A stretch of 64,000 bases of DNA, taken from assembly GCF_000004075.3 (NCBI RefSeq), contig NC_026657.2:1984001-2048000 (forward strand), in the 5' to 3' direction. Made by a program: the position numbers and the translations under genes. This DNA comes from Cucumis sativus (Eukaryota > Streptophyta > Magnoliopsida > Cucurbitales > Cucurbitaceae). The notes below the pieces were generated by a model. That model was not told the DNA's origin. It was given only the letters and a program-made list of their open reading frames with translations, and did not search any database. Positions 63,101 to 64,000 of this stretch are shown piece by piece (the stretch's first letter is position 1; each line of letters starts with the position of its first letter).

Positions 63101-64000
63101 TTATGAGGTGAAAGTCTCGTGTCAAGTGGCCATGATGCAACAGGTATGCAAGGAAAAGTTTGATCGTCCGCAAGTCTGGGAAGATATCGTCCCTATAGAA
63201 AAGTGAGTTCAAAACTCGATCATAAAATGATGTTCTAAACGACACCAATAGGGAAGGGTCATAACTGTTTATAAAAGAATAATTTTCTCTTGGAATTCAA
63301 AGCATGAAATTCTCTGATTTTGCAGGGCATTCATTGTTAATGTTGGGGACTTGATGGAAAGGTGGACCAACTGTTTGTTCCGGTAAAGATCAATGATGTA
63401 CATTATGATAAATGCTAGTTGGAGTAAAGTAAGAACTAAATTCTTTTATTGGTTATTTGATCATTTTTTGTGTGAATTACAATAGGTCGACTCTACATCG
63501 AGTGATTCCAGTTGGAGAAGAACGTTATTCGGTAAGGTCCATTCACTTGTTTGGTTTCTGATACTAGAGCATGAATTCTAAAATATTCTGCCTATAAACC
63601 TTTCCATTAACTGAAGAAACGACATGTTGGGAAGCCTATTTGGAGGAATTTTTTTTGTGTTATCCTTTCCAAAGACGGTAATTTTAGCTTGAAATCTCTC
63701 ATTTTGCAGGTGGCTTTCTTCTTCGATCCCAATGAAGATTGTGTTGTGGAATGTCTTCAAAGTTGTTGTAGTGAGTCATCTCCCCCAAGGTATTGGCATT
63801 CCCTCCTTTTATAATACTATCCCCAAAATCTTATACAATGAAGTGGTGTTCTAAGAAGAGTTAGATTTTTTCTTTTAGAAGTAAAAAGAAGACTTTCATT
63901 AAGGAAAAAAAAAAAGAACGAATACACAGATATATAAAAAAGTACAATCCCATGTAAAGGGGACCTCTCTAGTCAAGTAAAATGTGACTTGCTGAGGAAT
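60107..64000 (+). CDS. 2-oxoglutarate/Fe(II)-dependent dioxygenase, partial at right edge
   Basis: Ten exons are visible: 60107-60184, 60281-60476, 61414-61494, 61584-61635, 61835-61956, 62963-63063, 63144-63202, 63326-63382, 63486-63531 and 63710-63789. All are in phase, encoding 290 residues before the window ends inside an intron. The protein couples 2-oxoglutarate decarboxylation to oxidation of an unidentified substrate, probably in the cytosol. LPIIDLSS and ACLDYGFFYIINHGV form the DIOX_N domain. Iron ligands are His192 and Asp194 (AHSDYG) and His253 (STLHRVIP); Arg262-Tyr-Ser264 binds 2-oxoglutarate. GDLMERWTNCLFR and CVVECLQSCCSESSPPR suggest the At3g46490/At3g49630 clade (isopenicillin-N-synthase-like), not GA or ACC oxidases. 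The last one or more exons are missing. Intron 5 carries a MITE and intron 2 an old repeat. Confidence 0.92.
60640..60990. repeat. Dispersed 'actttcaatt' repeat, copy 2, in 2OGD intron 2
   Basis: Phrases such as tctaaacttt, taaactttcaattctgt, gaaagtttaga and gaaagtttaggaactaaatt recur with local direct repetition. It resembles 44345-44540. It is non-coding and spliced out. Confidence 0.45.
62458..62890. mobile_element. PIF/Harbinger (Tourist)-like MITE in 2OGD intron 5
   Basis: The left end reads GGGGTTGTTTTGGGC and the reverse complement of the right end reads GGGGGCGTATGGTT. TTA flanks both ends (62455-62457 and 62891-62893), the target site favoured by this superfamily. A second GGGGTGTTTGGCAACT motif near 62659 hints at a nested or internally duplicated copy. 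There is no transposase. The right end lies only about 70 bases before exon 6. Confidence 0.6.

Overview
This is a nuclear genomic window from a eudicot plant. The evidence is AT-rich intergenic DNA, genes with many short GT-AG introns, plant-only families (ERF, HD-Zip II, ATL22-like, DUF761), G-box promoters and MITE-type transposons. A cucurbit is my best guess, but nothing read here proves it. No prokaryotic, viral, organellar, rRNA, tRNA or CRISPR feature was recognised.

Layout. 1-6.9 kb is an AT-rich spacer. 7.1-8.1 kb is an intronless ERF5/ERF6-type transcription factor (+). 14.4-17.5 kb is a nine-exon NUDT8-like Nudix hydrolase (+) with one GC-AG intron. 18.0-19.6 kb is a non-autonomous PIF/Harbinger-like element. 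21.2-23.1 kb is a two-exon ATL22-like membrane protein that lacks the RING domain (+). 25.4-26.6 kb is a truncated HD-Zip II pseudogene (-) with its upstream region still attached. 27.6-32.0 kb is a 12-exon palmitoyl-protein thioesterase (+) with two MITE copies in intron 1. 32.4-35.5 kb is a six-exon DSP8/PTPMT1-type phosphatase (-), convergent with the thioesterase. 40.6-42.3 kb is an intronless DUF4408/DUF761 protein (+). 46.7-48.2 kb is an intact four-exon HD-Zip II gene of HAT1/HAT2 type (-). 48.4-60.1 kb is a large gene-poor stretch with a striking cluster of CACGTG G-boxes. 60.1 kb to the right edge is a 2-oxoglutarate/Fe(II) dioxygenase (+) cut by the window.

How they relate. The genes are independent transcription units, not an operon. 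The order ERF5-type / NUDT8-type / PPT / HAT1-HAT2-type matches, from memory, Arabidopsis At5g47230 / At5g47240 / At5g47330-50 / At5g47370 and partly the sister block At4g17460-17490. This looks like an old conserved block carrying stress and hormone regulators. The observations most worth following are the G-box/TCP-site islands upstream of the HD-Zip II gene (a family controlled by light and shade in Arabidopsis), the decayed HD-Zip II duplicate whose upstream block is conserved far better than its coding sequence, and the RING-less ATL22-like gene. I found no clearly unprecedented system.
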